Shown here one piece after another: positions 27,584-37,269 of a stretch of 49,008 bases of DNA. Each line of letters begins with the position of its first letter. Position 1 is the first letter of the stretch. Both the position numbers and the translations under genes were made by a program. Source of the DNA: Acidimicrobiia bacterium (GTDB lineage: Bacteria > Actinomycetota > Acidimicrobiia > Spongiisociales > UBA11373); assembly GCA_016215655.1 (NCBI GenBank), contig JACRIT010000045.1, forward strand, positions 1 through 49,008, read 5' to 3'. The notes below the pieces were generated by a model. That model had not been told where the DNA came from. It searched no databases and was given only the letters and a program-made list of their open reading frames with translations.

Positions 27584-27963
27584 CCCATCTCGGTGATCTG
27601 TTGTCCGCGCTCCTCGATGGCGAACTCGACTCCGGCGCCCGGCGCCGTACCGAAGCCCATCTGGCGGGCTGCGAGTCGTGCCGGCTCGAACTCGCCCGGG
27701 TCGAGTCGGCCCGCGGGGCGCTGCGCCGACTTCCGATGCTCGAGACGCCGCCTGGACTGATCCCGGGGGTTCGGCGGGGCCGGCGGTTCCTGTCGCCGGC
27801 GCGGGTCTCGGCCATCGCCGCCATGGCGGCGCTCGTGGCCGCCCTCGTGATCGGGCCGGGCGCGCCCGGCACCGCCTTCCAGCTCGACGACCTCGGTGAC
27901 CAGCACGACGCCCGGGTCGTCGGCGATCCGGGCATCGCCACCTTCCGCGGAGATCGGCCGTGA
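27580..27963 (+). CDS. zinc-finger anti-sigma factor
   Basis: 127 residues: an N-terminal ZAS domain with HLAGCESC (HxxxCxxC), then one transmembrane helix (VSAIAAMAALVAALVIG) and a short extracytoplasmic tail ending HDARVVGDPGIATFRGDRP. It should bind the sigma factor encoded just upstream and release it on envelope stress, possibly through regulated proteolysis. Its start overlaps the sigma stop. Confidence 0.85.
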   Translation: MTHLGDLLSALLDGELDSGARRRTEAHLAGCESCRLELARVESARGALRRLPMLETPPGLIPGVRRGRRFLSPARVSAIAAMAALVAALVIGPGAPGTAFQLDDLGDQHDARVVGDPGIATFRGDRP

Positions 27964-28892
27964 GGACATGGCGCGTTCTCGCCGCGGTGACGATCCTGCT
28001 CGGCGTGCCGGTGTCGGCGTCCGCCTCCGACGATCAACTGGCTGAACATCTCGCGAGTGATGCCGCCGACGAATTCCATGGCAGCGGGGTGGTGATGAGC
28101 ACCTGGGGCGGTGACACGGCGACCGGTACGTACGACGTGACTCGTCGGGACGGGGTGACGATGACGAGCGGCCCCATGGGGGACGTCATGGCGACGGCGG
28201 CGCACACCGTGATGCGAGCCGGTGACGAGTGGTATGCCGTCGACTTCTCGGATCGCTCACCCTGGTCCCTGAGTACCCGCTACCGGCTTGCACCCGCGGA
28301 GGCGACGGTGCACATGGGCCGATCCGCCGACCTCTTCGTCGTGTTCGACGGGGATCTGCCCCGCGTCCGGTTCGTGGTCGATCGCGCCACCACGGTTCCC
28401 CTGGTCACCGAAGTGCTCGACGGAGAGGGCCGGGTGTTTCGCATGGCTGCCCTCATCGACCTCGACGACAGCGAGGTCGCGATGCCGGCTGCCCCGCAGC
28501 CCACGCGAATGCACATGGTCGTGAGCGCCGAGGCGGTGGCGTCCCTGCCGGAGTGGCTGGCCGGCTACCACCGGATGGATACGTACGAAGCTGCCGGCGG
28601 TGGAGTCCAGGCCTACTACAGCGACGGCCTGTTCTCGTTCTCGGTGTTCGAGGCCGCACGCGGGGCGACTCCCGAGCTGTTTCGTACCGCCACGGCGTTT
28701 CCCGCGTCGGGGACGTGGTACCGGCGGGTGGTGATGCCCGACCGGGTCTGGGTCCACTGGAACGCCCCCGACCGTTCCTACGTCCTCGTGGGCGATCTGC
28801 CCCCGGATCACCTGGTCTCAGCCCTCGAGGGCCTGCCGCGTCCGGGCGAACGGGCGCTGCTCGTCCGCTTGTGGCGTCGGCTGTTCGGCTGA
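27960..28892 (+). CDS. RseB/MucB-like exported regulator
   Basis: A 310-residue exported protein from GTG 27960 with a signal peptide ending VSASAS. The mature part resembles the LolA-like N-terminal and smaller C-terminal domains of MucB/RseB (GSGVVMSTWGGDTATGTYDVTRRDG, YRLAPAEA, FVVDRATTVPLVTEVLDGEGRV, LPEWLAGYHRM, YYSDGLFSFSVF). In proteobacteria RseB protects the anti-sigma factor from proteolysis; the operon context supports the same role here, though remote homology needs a profile search. Confidence 0.75.
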   Translation: MRTWRVLAAVTILLGVPVSASASDDQLAEHLASDAADEFHGSGVVMSTWGGDTATGTYDVTRRDGVTMTSGPMGDVMATAAHTVMRAGDEWYAVDFSDRSPWSLSTRYRLAPAEATVHMGRSADLFVVFDGDLPRVRFVVDRATTVPLVTEVLDGEGRVFRMAALIDLDDSEVAMPAAPQPTRMHMVVSAEAVASLPEWLAGYHRMDTYEAAGGGVQAYYSDGLFSFSVFEAARGATPELFRTATAFPASGTWYRRVVMPDRVWVHWNAPDRSYVLVGDLPPDHLVSALEGLPRPGERALLVRLWRRLFG

Positions 28893-28929
28893 CCACCCCT
28901 CGGCCACAGCCTTCGGCTGCGGCCGCCCC

Positions 28930-28935
28930 TACGAT
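28930..28935 (+). promoter_or_regulatory. -10 hexamer TACGAT
   Basis: TACGAT lies 28 bp before GTG 28964 of the peroxiredoxin gene, with a GAGGAAAGG ribosome-binding region between them. Confidence 0.4.
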
Positions 28936-28963
28936 CACGAGACTCCCGAGGAAAGGTTCCATC

Positions 28964-29425
28964 GTGTCCGCCATGGTCGGTGCTCCCGCTCCCGCGTTCG
29001 AACTCCGCGACACCGAGGGCAACACGGTGACCCTCGACTCGCTGAAGGGGCGCAAGAGCCTCATCGTGTTTATCCCCTTCCCGTTCACCGGTACCTGCGA
29101 GGGCGAGTTGTGCGCCATCCGGGATCGCCTGGCCGATCTCAATGGGCTCGATGCCAACGTCGTGGCCATCAGCACGGACACCGTCTTCTCGAACGCAGAG
29201 TGGTCGAAGAAGAACGGCTTCGGATTCCCCGTGCTCTCGGACTTCTGGCCCCACGGTGCCGTCACCGATGCCTATGGCGCCTTCGACCCCAAGGTCGGGG
29301 CGGCCAACCGCGTCACGTTCGTCCTCGACCGCGATGCCATCGTCCGCACCGTCATCGCCACGGAGAGCCGCAAGTTCGCCCGGGAAGTGGACCACTACAT
29401 GGAGGCGTTGGAGGAGATCGACTGA
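28964..29425 (+). CDS. ahpE: AhpE-like 1-Cys/atypical peroxiredoxin
   Basis: A 153-residue thioredoxin-fold peroxidase reducing peroxides and peroxynitrite. The peroxidatic Cys is in FPFTGTCEGELCAIRD (PxxxTxxC), and LSDFWPHGAVTDAYGAF is nearly identical to the corresponding stretch in mycobacterial AhpE as I recall it. A second Cys five residues after the peroxidatic one could resolve it; AhpE itself lacks that Cys. Start GTG 28964 is supported by AAAGG at good spacing; ATG 28973 is an alternative. Confidence 0.88.
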   Translation: MSAMVGAPAPAFELRDTEGNTVTLDSLKGRKSLIVFIPFPFTGTCEGELCAIRDRLADLNGLDANVVAISTDTVFSNAEWSKKNGFGFPVLSDFWPHGAVTDAYGAFDPKVGAANRVTFVLDRDAIVRTVIATESRKFAREVDHYMEALEEID

Positions 29426-29432
29426 CGAGGCG

Positions 29433-29501
29433 GCAGGTCGTAGGGAGCAGGTAGCAGGGCCGAAGCGTGACCTCCTGCTACCTGCCGGCTGCCACCTGCG
29501 A
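29433..29501. repeat. inverted heptamer arrays between convergent genes, GCAGGTA / CCTGCTA type
   Basis: Four units of GCAGGTA type (29433-29460), a 13-bp loop, and four units of CCTGCTA/CCTGCCG type (29474-29501) form a long imperfect hairpin exactly filling the gap between the stops of ahpE (29425) and regX3 (29504). It could act as a bidirectional terminator. Confidence 0.8.
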
Positions 29502-29503
29502 CC

Positions 29504-30165
29504 TCACGCCGTGACCCGGTACCCCACCCCTCGCACCGTCTCGATCACTGGCGCGCCGGGATGCTCTTCGAGACGGCGGCGCAACCGGCGGATGTGCTGG
29601 TCGAGCGTTCGGGTATCGCCGAAGAACGTGTATCCCCACACCTTGTCGAGGAAGTCCTCGCGGGTGACCACCCTCCCCGGGTGTTCCATGAGGAGCATGA
29701 GCACCTCGAACTCCTTGCGGGGGAGGTCGATGACCGCCTCTCCGACGCGAAGCAGGTAGGCGTCGCGATCGAGGGTGGCGGCGCCGACGGTGACGGCGGT
29801 GCCGGCGGTGCCGCGGCGTCGTGTCGCCGCCCGCACCCGGGCGAGCAACTCGCGGATCGAGTACGGCTTGGTGACATAGTCGTCGGCGCCCAGTTCGAGC
29901 GCGGTGACCACGTCGGCCTCGGCATCCTTGGCGCTCACCACGATCACCGCGACATCCGACTCCCGGCGGATGGCACGCAGCACATCCAGACCGCTGATCT
30001 CCGGCAGCATGAGGTCGAGCAGCACGAGGTCGGGGGGATGCTCGCGGAACCGCTCGAGCCCCTGGCGGCCGTTCGCCGCACTGTCGACGGTGAAGCCCTC
30101 GCGCTCGAATGACACCTTGATCGCCTCGACGAACGACGCCTCGTCCTCGACGACGAGCACCCGGA

Positions 30166-30169
<4 letters not shown>
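29504..30169 (-). CDS. regX3: PhoB/RegX3-family response regulator
   Basis: 221 residues: a receiver (VLVVEDEASF, phospho-acceptor in LVLLDLMLPEISG, Lys in DDYVTKPYSIRELLARV) and a winged-helix OmpR/PhoB domain ending VIETVRGVGYRVTA. It pairs with the histidine kinase encoded upstream and should bind the PHO box at 31444-31465. GTG 30169 overlaps the kinase stop (GTGA) and is preferred over GTG 30181. Confidence 0.92.
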
Positions 30170-31395
<1,226 letters not shown>

Positions 31396-31401
31396 GAAGC
31401 G

Positions 31402-31407
31402 AGAATA
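31402..31407 (-). promoter_or_regulatory. -10 hexamer TATTCT, leaderless spacing
   Basis: On the minus strand TATTCT ends 6 bp before GTG 31395 of the senX3-like gene. The PHO box lies 37 bp further upstream, so it could serve both directions. Confidence 0.6.
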
Positions 31408-31443
31408 GGTCAGGCGGGGGAGTGACCTCTGGACCCTCGAGAA

Positions 31444-31465
31444 GTTCACCTTCCATTCACCTTGG
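31444..31465 (+). promoter_or_regulatory. PHO box (two 11-bp direct repeats)
   Basis: GTTCACCTTCC and ATTCACCTTGG are adjacent 11-bp direct repeats matching the actinobacterial PhoP/RegX3 box (G/A-TTCACC core). They lie between the divergent kinase gene and pstS, about 28 bp upstream of the pstS -10 (TACGGT, 31493-31498). Confidence 0.8.
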
Positions 31466-31492
31466 CGAAGCAGAGCCGTCACCGGCCCGTTG

Positions 31493-31498
31493 TACGGT
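31493..31498 (+). promoter_or_regulatory. -10 hexamer TACGGT of pstS
   Basis: TACGGT lies just over one -35/-10 spacing downstream of the PHO box and would give a leader of about 30 nt containing AGGAGG (31519-31524). Confidence 0.5.
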
Positions 31499-31534
31499 GG
31501 CTCACATGCAGCTCCATCAGGAGGAACAGACGAC

Positions 31535-32569
31535 GTGATCGGCAAGACCGGGTGTCTCGGCGTCCTCGTGCTCGTCACCACGCTCGCAGCCGCTGCCTGC
31601 GGCGGGGACGCGGCGACGACGACCGCCGGCTCGGGGACACCGGGTCAGATCGTGATCTCGGGCTCGTCGACCGTGGAACCCATCTCCGCTCGTGTCGCCG
31701 AGGCCTTCGAGGCGGTGAACCCTTCGGTGGCGATCAGCGTCGATGGTCCCGGGACCTCCGACGGCATGGTCCTGTTCTGCAACGGTGAGACCGACATCTC
31801 CGATGCCTCGCGGGAGATCAAGGGGTCCGAGCTGGAGACCTGCCTCGCCAACGGTATCGAGCCGATCGAAATCAAGGTGGCCATCGACGGCCTGTCCGTG
31901 CTCGCGGCGCACGACAACACCGCGGTGTCGTGCCTGGACTTCGGTGACCTCTACGCCCTGCTCGGCTCCGAGTCGGTCCGTTTCGATTCGTGGGCCGATG
32001 CGGATCAGCTGGCCGCCGAGCTAGCAGCCGCCGGACTCGGGGGAGCGCATGCCCCGTATCCGGATGTACATCTGGTGGTGACCGGTCCCGGCGAGGAGTC
32101 GGGAACGTTCGACTCGTTCGTGGATCTGGTGCTCGCCGGGATCGCCGAGTCACGCGGCACGGATGAGTTGCCTCGCATCGATTACTTGTCGTCTCCCAAC
32201 GACAACGTGATCATCAGCGGCATCCGGGACAATCCCGGCTCCCTGGGTTGGGTCGGGTATGCCTTCTTCGTCGAGAACCAGAACCTCGTCAAGGCCCTGG
32301 AAATCGATGGCGGAGACGGCTGCGTCGCCCCGAATCCGGAGACGATCGCCTCGGGCGAGTACCCGATCGCGCGTCCGCTGTTCATCTACGTGAGCAAAGC
32401 GGCGGCAGAGGAGAAACCGGAGGTCGCCGCCTTCGTGGACTTCTACCTCTCCGCCGAGGGGATCGTCGCCGTCGACGACGCCGGCTACGTCCGGCTTCCC
32501 GACGAGGAGCTCGCCACCTGGGTCGCCAACTGGGAATCGCGCACGACGAAGGTCGGGGAGGACGGGTGA
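31535..32569 (+). CDS. pstS: phosphate-binding lipoprotein PstS
   Basis: 344 residues from GTG 31535 (AGGAGG 10 bp upstream). The signal peptide has a lipobox (LAAAAC, C22). ISGSSTVEPISARVAEAF, VDGPGTSDGMVLFCNGETDISDASREI and GEESGTFDSF are the phosphate-cradle loops of PstS. It is the high-affinity phosphate receptor for PstCAB. ATG 31490 is in frame but lies before the ribosome-binding site. The 114 bp to pstC hold nothing obvious. Confidence 0.92.
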   Translation: MIGKTGCLGVLVLVTTLAAAACGGDAATTTAGSGTPGQIVISGSSTVEPISARVAEAFEAVNPSVAISVDGPGTSDGMVLFCNGETDISDASREIKGSELETCLANGIEPIEIKVAIDGLSVLAAHDNTAVSCLDFGDLYALLGSESVRFDSWADADQLAAELAAAGLGGAHAPYPDVHLVVTGPGEESGTFDSFVDLVLAGIAESRGTDELPRIDYLSSPNDNVIISGIRDNPGSLGWVGYAFFVENQNLVKALEIDGGDGCVAPNPETIASGEYPIARPLFIYVSKAAAEEKPEVAAFVDFYLSAEGIVAVDDAGYVRLPDEELATWVANWESRTTKVGEDG

Positions 32570-32683
32570 TCGAACGTTTCCGGCATCCCGGAGGCACGAG
32601 TGAGACGGCGGATCGCACCGGTAGTGTCCGATCCGCCCCACCCCGCGAACGGGTCGGTCGACGAGTCATCGAGGAGCACGGGG

Positions 32684-33613
32684 ATGCAGACTTCTGAGGC
32701 GATCGAGGTCCAGCTCGGCGGTGTTCCCGCGCGCCGGCGCCGGGAGAAGCGCATCCGGCGGTTCTTCTTCGCCGCTGCCGCCACCTCGGTGATCATCAGC
32801 ATCGCCATCGTCGGGTCGCTGGCAGGAGAGGCGTGGACGTTCATCAGCAACGTCGATCTGGGAGGCCTCACCGACATCGGTTGGTTTCCGCGACGCGGCA
32901 TCTTCGACCTCAGCACGTTGTTCGTCGGAACCCTCACCGTGGCGGGCATCGCCATGGCGGTCGCTGCCCCGCTCGGGCTCGGCTCGGCGATCTACCTCTC
33001 CGAGTACGCCACCCCGCGCACCCGCCGGGTGCTCAAACCGACCCTCGAGCTGCTCGCCGGGATCCCCAGTGTCGTGCTCGGATTCTTCGCCCTCACCTTC
33101 ATCACGCCGAGCGTGCTCCGTCCCATCTTCGGTGACCAGGTGGTCGGCTTCAACATGCTCGCCGCCGGCATCGGGGTCGGCATCCTCACCATTCCTCTCG
33201 TCGCCTCGGTGAGCGAGGATGCGCTGCGGGCGGTGCCGCGGTCGTTGCGTGAGGCGTCGTACGGGCTGGGAGCGACCCGGATGGCGACGAGCATCCGGGT
33301 GGTGTTCCCTGCGGCGGTCTCGGGTGTGGTGGCGTCGTTGATCATCGCCTTCTCCCGGGCGGTGGGCGAGACGATGGTCGTCGCCCTCGCCGCCGGAGCC
33401 ACCGGGGGCTCGCTCTTCGGCTGGAACGTCTTCGAGCCGGGACAGACGATGACCGCCGCCATGGCGGCCCTCGCCATCGGCTCCGACCAGGTGCGCGGGG
33501 ACGACTACGCCTTCCAGAGCCTGTTCTTCCTCGGGCTGCTGCTGTTCTTCGTCACGCTGGTGCTCAACGTCATGTCGGAGCGGTTCGTCCGCCGCTTCCG
33601 CCAGAGGTATTAG
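32684..33613 (+). CDS. pstC: phosphate ABC transporter permease PstC
   Basis: 309 residues with six transmembrane helices. LFVGTLTVAGIAMAVAAPLGLGSAIYLSEYA and the cytoplasmic EAA-type loop LREASYGLGATRMATSIRVVFPAA are typical. ATG 32684 has GAGGAG 6 bp upstream; an upstream GTG at 32600 is in frame but lacks support. pstA follows after 2 bp. Confidence 0.92.
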   Translation: MQTSEAIEVQLGGVPARRRREKRIRRFFFAAAATSVIISIAIVGSLAGEAWTFISNVDLGGLTDIGWFPRRGIFDLSTLFVGTLTVAGIAMAVAAPLGLGSAIYLSEYATPRTRRVLKPTLELLAGIPSVVLGFFALTFITPSVLRPIFGDQVVGFNMLAAGIGVGILTIPLVASVSEDALRAVPRSLREASYGLGATRMATSIRVVFPAAVSGVVASLIIAFSRAVGETMVVALAAGATGGSLFGWNVFEPGQTMTAAMAALAIGSDQVRGDDYAFQSLFFLGLLLFFVTLVLNVMSERFVRRFRQRY

Positions 33614-33615
33614 CC

Positions 33616-34560
33616 GTGAACCGCACCGCCCTCGCCGCCGGACCCGAAACGGTGTCTCGCGCGCTCACCCACCACCGCCGCGATGTGCGCGGCACCGTGT
33701 TCACCGCGGCGCTGTTCGCCTGTCTCATCGTCGCCATGGCGATCCTGGCGACGCTGCTCTACACCGTGATCAGCGGCAGCCTGCCGGCGTGGCGTGATCG
33801 CAGCGTCACCACGTTCATCACATCGCAGATGTCGGCGGATCCGCACGAGGCCGGGATCTGGCAGGCGTTCTATGGGTCGCTGACCCTCATGGTCTTCACC
33901 GCGGTGATCGCCTTCCCGCTGGGGATCTCCGCGGCCATCTATCTCGAGGAGTACGCCCCCGACACCCGGTTGACGCGGTTCATCAATGCCAACATCCGCA
34001 ATCTCGCCGGAGTGCCGTCGATCGTGTACGGGCTGCTTGGCCTGGCCATCTTCGTCAAGCTCCTCGGCGGCATCACCGGGCCCGAGGTCGAGGGCCGCAG
34101 TGTCATCGCCGCCGGGCTCACCCTCGGCCTGCTCACCCTCCCCATCGTGATCATCACCACCGCCGAGTCACTCCGAGCGGTCCCCAACGCGTTGCGCGAG
34201 GCCGCCTATGGCGTCGGCTCCACCCAGTGGCAGGTGATCCGGCACCACATCCTCCCCGTGGGGGCGCCTGGCATCTTCACCGGCACCATTCTCTCGCTCG
34301 GCCGGGCATTCGGCGAAGCGGCGCCCCTGCTCCTCGTCGGTGGCATCACCACGTTCTTCAGCGTGGGTGATGCCTCGTTCGTGGAGACACTGCAGGGGCG
34401 GTTCAGCGCCATGCCGGTGCTCGTGTTCTCGTGGTCCCGGCTGCCGCAAGACGAGTTCCGGGCGTTGACGGCGGCATTGATCCTCGTGATGCTGATCGTG
34501 CTGCTCCTCATCAACGGCACCGGCATCTACCTGCGCAATCGATTCGAGAAAGGCACATGA
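33616..34560 (+). CDS. pstA: phosphate ABC transporter permease PstA
   Basis: 314 residues with six transmembrane helices, including [39 protein letters not shown] and the coupling loop [22 protein letters not shown]. It forms the channel with PstC. GTG 33616 lies 2 bp after the pstC stop; its own stop overlaps the pstB start (ATGA). Confidence 0.93.
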   Translation: MNRTALAAGPETVSRALTHHRRDVRGTVFTAALFACLIVAMAILATLLYTVISGSLPAWRDRSVTTFITSQMSADPHEAGIWQAFYGSLTLMVFTAVIAFPLGISAAIYLEEYAPDTRLTRFINANIRNLAGVPSIVYGLLGLAIFVKLLGGITGPEVEGRSVIAAGLTLGLLTLPIVIITTAESLRAVPNALREAAYGVGSTQWQVIRHHILPVGAPGIFTGTILSLGRAFGEAAPLLLVGGITTFFSVGDASFVETLQGRFSAMPVLVFSWSRLPQDEFRALTAALILVMLIVLLLINGTGIYLRNRFEKGT

Positions 34561-35402
34561 GCATGGACGGGCCGGTTTCGGTGGCACGATCCCTGGGTGG
34601 CGGCACCCCGGGTGCCGAGCGGGGCGGCGTGCCCGTATTCGAACTCGACGGCCTGTCGGTGGACTACGGGTCCTTTCGGGCCGTGGAGGACATCGACCTC
34701 GCCATCGGCGCCAACGAGATCACCGCCTTCATCGGACCGTCGGGGTGCGGCAAGACCACGGTGCTGCGCTGCTTGAACCGGATGAACGACCTCATTCCGT
34801 CGGCCCGGGTGCACGGAGCGGTGCGGTACCACGGGGTCGACCTGTACGGCCCTCGCATCGATCCGGTCGAAGTGCGCCGGCGCATGGGCATGGTCTTCCA
34901 GAAGCCGAACCCGTTCCCCAAGTCGATCTACGAGAACGTCGCCTTCGGCCCCCGGGTGACCGGCCACCAGGGAAACCTCGACGAGCTCGTGGAGCATTCG
35001 CTGCGCCGTGCCGCCCTGTGGGACGAGGTCAAGGACAAGCTGCGTCAGTCGGCCTACGCCTTGTCCGGCGGCCAGCAGCAGCGGCTGTGCATCGCCAGGG
35101 CCATTGCCACCAATCCCGATGTCGTGCTCATGGACGAGCCGTGCTCGGCGCTCGATCCCATCGCCACCCTTCGCATCGAGGAACTCATGATCGAGCTGAA
35201 GCAGGACTACACGATCATCATCGTCACCCACAACATGCAGCAGGCGGCGCGGGTGAGCGACCGGACCGCGTTCTTCACCGTCGATATCAAGGAGACCGGG
35301 GCGCGCACCGGGCGACTCGTAGAGTTCGACGACACCGGCAAGATCTTCACGAAGCCGTCGCAGCGGGCGACGGAGGACTACATCACCGGCCGGTTCGGCT
35401 GA
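34557..35402 (+). CDS. pstB: phosphate ABC transporter ATPase PstB
   Basis: 281 residues: Walker [14 protein letters not shown]-loop [17 protein letters not shown], signature [14 protein letters not shown], Walker [15 protein letters not shown]-loop THNMQQA. These are all PstB-specific variants. ATG 34557 overlaps the pstA stop, which couples their translation. Confidence 0.95.
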   Translation: MSMDGPVSVARSLGGGTPGAERGGVPVFELDGLSVDYGSFRAVEDIDLAIGANEITAFIGPSGCGKTTVLRCLNRMNDLIPSARVHGAVRYHGVDLYGPRIDPVEVRRRMGMVFQKPNPFPKSIYENVAFGPRVTGHQGNLDELVEHSLRRAALWDEVKDKLRQSAYALSGGQQQRLCIARAIATNPDVVLMDEPCSALDPIATLRIEELMIELKQDYTIIIVTHNMQQAARVSDRTAFFTVDIKETGARTGRLVEFDDTGKIFTKPSQRATEDYITGRFG

Positions 35403-35416
35403 AAGGGGCGAGTGTC

Positions 35417-36106
35417 ATGACGACCGACCACAGCGACGCCCGTCATCGCTTCGCCGAGAGCCTCGACGAGGTGAGGACGGGCATGCTCGAGCTCGGGGGG
35501 TTGGTGCTGGAGAACACCCGCCGTATGGGCGAGGCACTCCTCGAGAACCGGCTCGATCTCGCCCGCACCGTGGTGGGCGCCGACGAGGAGATCGACCAGC
35601 GCTACTCCCGCCTCGAGTTCCGGGTGTTCGAGATCATGGCCCGCCAGCAGCCGGTGGCCGGAGACCTCCGCTTCCTCGTGTCCGCCACCCGAATCCTCTA
35701 TGAGATCGAACGGTCGGGCGATCTCGCTGTCAACGGTGCCAAGGGTCTGCTGCGCCGCGACGGCTACACCCTGCCCCCGCACATGCATTCCCTGGTGGCC
35801 CGGCTCGCCCGGGCCTCGGCCGACCTGTTCGCCCGCGGCCTGGATGCGCTTCGTTCGCTCGATCCGGAGGCCGCGACGGCGATCGATCGCGCCGACGACG
35901 AGGTGGATGAGGTGGTGGGCGAGCTCTACCGGGCCATCGCCCGCAACGCCGAGAACATCGGGTTCGACCTGGCGATCGAGCTGTCGCGGATCGGGCGGTA
36001 CCTGGAGCGCATCGGCGACCATGCCGTGAACATCGCCGAGCATGTCGCCTTCGTCGTTACGGGGTCATTCCCCGGAGGGGATCCCTCCGCCATCCAGGAC
36101 GAGTAG
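35417..36106 (+). CDS. phoU: phosphate signalling protein PhoU
   Basis: 229 residues, all helical, with two PhoU repeats (RYSRLEFRVFEIMARQQPVAGDLRFLVSATRILYEIERSGDLAVN and NIGFDLAIELSRIGRYLERIGDHAVNIAEHVAF), each with the E(D)xxxD metal-binding pattern. It links PstSCAB activity to the SenX3-type kinase. It starts 14 bp after pstB behind GAAAGGGG. Confidence 0.93.
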   Translation: MTTDHSDARHRFAESLDEVRTGMLELGGLVLENTRRMGEALLENRLDLARTVVGADEEIDQRYSRLEFRVFEIMARQQPVAGDLRFLVSATRILYEIERSGDLAVNGAKGLLRRDGYTLPPHMHSLVARLARASADLFARGLDALRSLDPEAATAIDRADDEVDEVVGELYRAIARNAENIGFDLAIELSRIGRYLERIGDHAVNIAEHVAFVVTGSFPGGDPSAIQDE

Positions 36107-36108
36107 GC

Positions 36109-36188
36109 GTTGCCCGTTGCCCGTCGCCCGTTGCCCGTTGCCCGTCATCCGTGACCCGTTGGAGGCATGTACGGACTGGTGACTGGAG
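36109..36188. repeat. heptamer array between convergent genes, GTTGCCC type, then ACTGGAG type
   Basis: Seven units in one 7-bp phase (GTTGCCC four times with GTCGCCC, GTCATCC and GTGACCC; 36109-36157) start two bases after the phoU stop. Two units of ACTGGTG/ACTGGAG (36175-36188) follow and end 7 bp before the stop of the convergent DUF2342 gene. Confidence 0.8.
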
Positions 36189-36195
36189 ACTTCTC

Positions 36196-37269
36196 CTACA
36201 GCAATGCGCGCGCCGCCCACGCCACGGGGTCTTCCAGATCCCCGGCGTGGGGCAGGGTCTCCGGACTCTCCCAGAGGTGGTGGATGGCGTCGTCGCCCCA
36301 GCGGCGGGCCACCTCGAAGCAGAAGGTGGTGCCAAGGCGGTATCGGCCGTGCTGGAGGTCGAGGCCGACCATCTGGGCGAGCATGCGTTGATCTGGGGAG
36401 GGCTCGGCGCGCCGGCGATCGATGGCCTCACCGATCGTTCCCGCCTGCGGGAGGAGCGCTCCAACGGTACGGTCGATGAGGAAGTCGGCATAGCCTTCGA
36501 CGATCGACATGAGGGTGCGCACCTCGGCGAGTTCGCCGGCTCCACCGGTCGCAGAGAGCAGTGACGGCATGCCCTCGCCTCCCTCCACCATCCTCTGCAG
36601 CGCGTCCGGGTCCTGGAGGATCTGCATTCGTTCGGCGAGGCCTTCGTCATCGACCTCGAGCGAATCGACGAAGGCGTCCATCCGCATCACTGCATGCTCG
36701 CGCACCCAGGCGCGGCTCAGTGCGGCGACGTACGTCGTCTCGTGCATCGCCACCCAGAGCCGGACCTGACGCGCATCGAGGGAGTAGTCGGTGGCGAACT
36801 GCTCGACGTTCGGCACGACGAAGGCGGGCGCCTCATCCCGGCCGGAAGGGAGTCCGATGTCGAACCCTCCCAGCACGCGGTGGCTCATCGCCCCCACCAT
36901 CCCCCCCATCTGCAGACCGATGAGGGCAGGCCCGAGCGAGCGCAGCATGTCGGGGAGCGGTCCGGGGCCGACGAGCTTGGAGGCCAGCGGCTCGGCGAGG
37001 TAGGCGAGCCCTTCGGCCGACCCCGCCGCCCACGACCGTCGATCGACGATGCGCGGCGGTCCCGGCACCGACAGCGGGTCGAGGGGGGATGCGGAGTCGA
37101 CATGACGGGCGGCCGTGGCGGCGAGATCGCGATACTCCTCGTCGAGCCAGGGATCGATCGGCTCCGGGGTCCCGGAGGCACTCTCGGCGATCTCGCGCGC
37201 CAATCGCCAGTTCACCGGACCCGGCGACCGAAACAGGTCGGCCAGGCGATCGAAGAGGTTGTCGGTCAT
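36196..37269 (-). CDS. DUF2342 / F420-biosynthesis-associated zinc-metalloprotease-like protein
   Basis: 357 residues resembling the actinobacterial DUF2342 family of putative zinc-dependent hydrolases: PNVEQFATDYSLDARQVRLWVAMHETTY, MQILQDPDALQRM, FLIDRTVGALLPQAGTIGEAIDRRRAEPS and GLDLQHGRYRLGTTFCFEV. The metal motif reads HETTY at 176-180, so the second His of HExxH is missing and hydrolase activity is doubtful. Its start overlaps the stop of the upstream protease gene (ATGA). Confidence 0.8.
   Translation of the reverse strand: MTDNLFDRLADLFRSPGPVNWRLAREIAESASGTPEPIDPWLDEEYRDLAATAARHVDSASPLDPLSVPGPPRIVDRRSWAAGSAEGLAYLAEPLASKLVGPGPLPDMLRSLGPALIGLQMGGMVGAMSHRVLGGFDIGLPSGRDEAPAFVVPNVEQFATDYSLDARQVRLWVAMHETTYVAALSRAWVREHAVMRMDAFVDSLEVDDEGLAERMQILQDPDALQRMVEGGEGMPSLLSATGGAGELAEVRTLMSIVEGYADFLIDRTVGALLPQAGTIGEAIDRRRAEPSPDQRMLAQMVGLDLQHGRYRLGTTFCFEVARRWGDDAIHHLWESPETLPHAGDLEDPVAWAARALL

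Noticed and set aside
36109-36157. REP/BIME-type palindromic repeat
   Set aside because: The dominant signal is a 7-bp tandem period with varying words, not a conserved imperfect palindrome.
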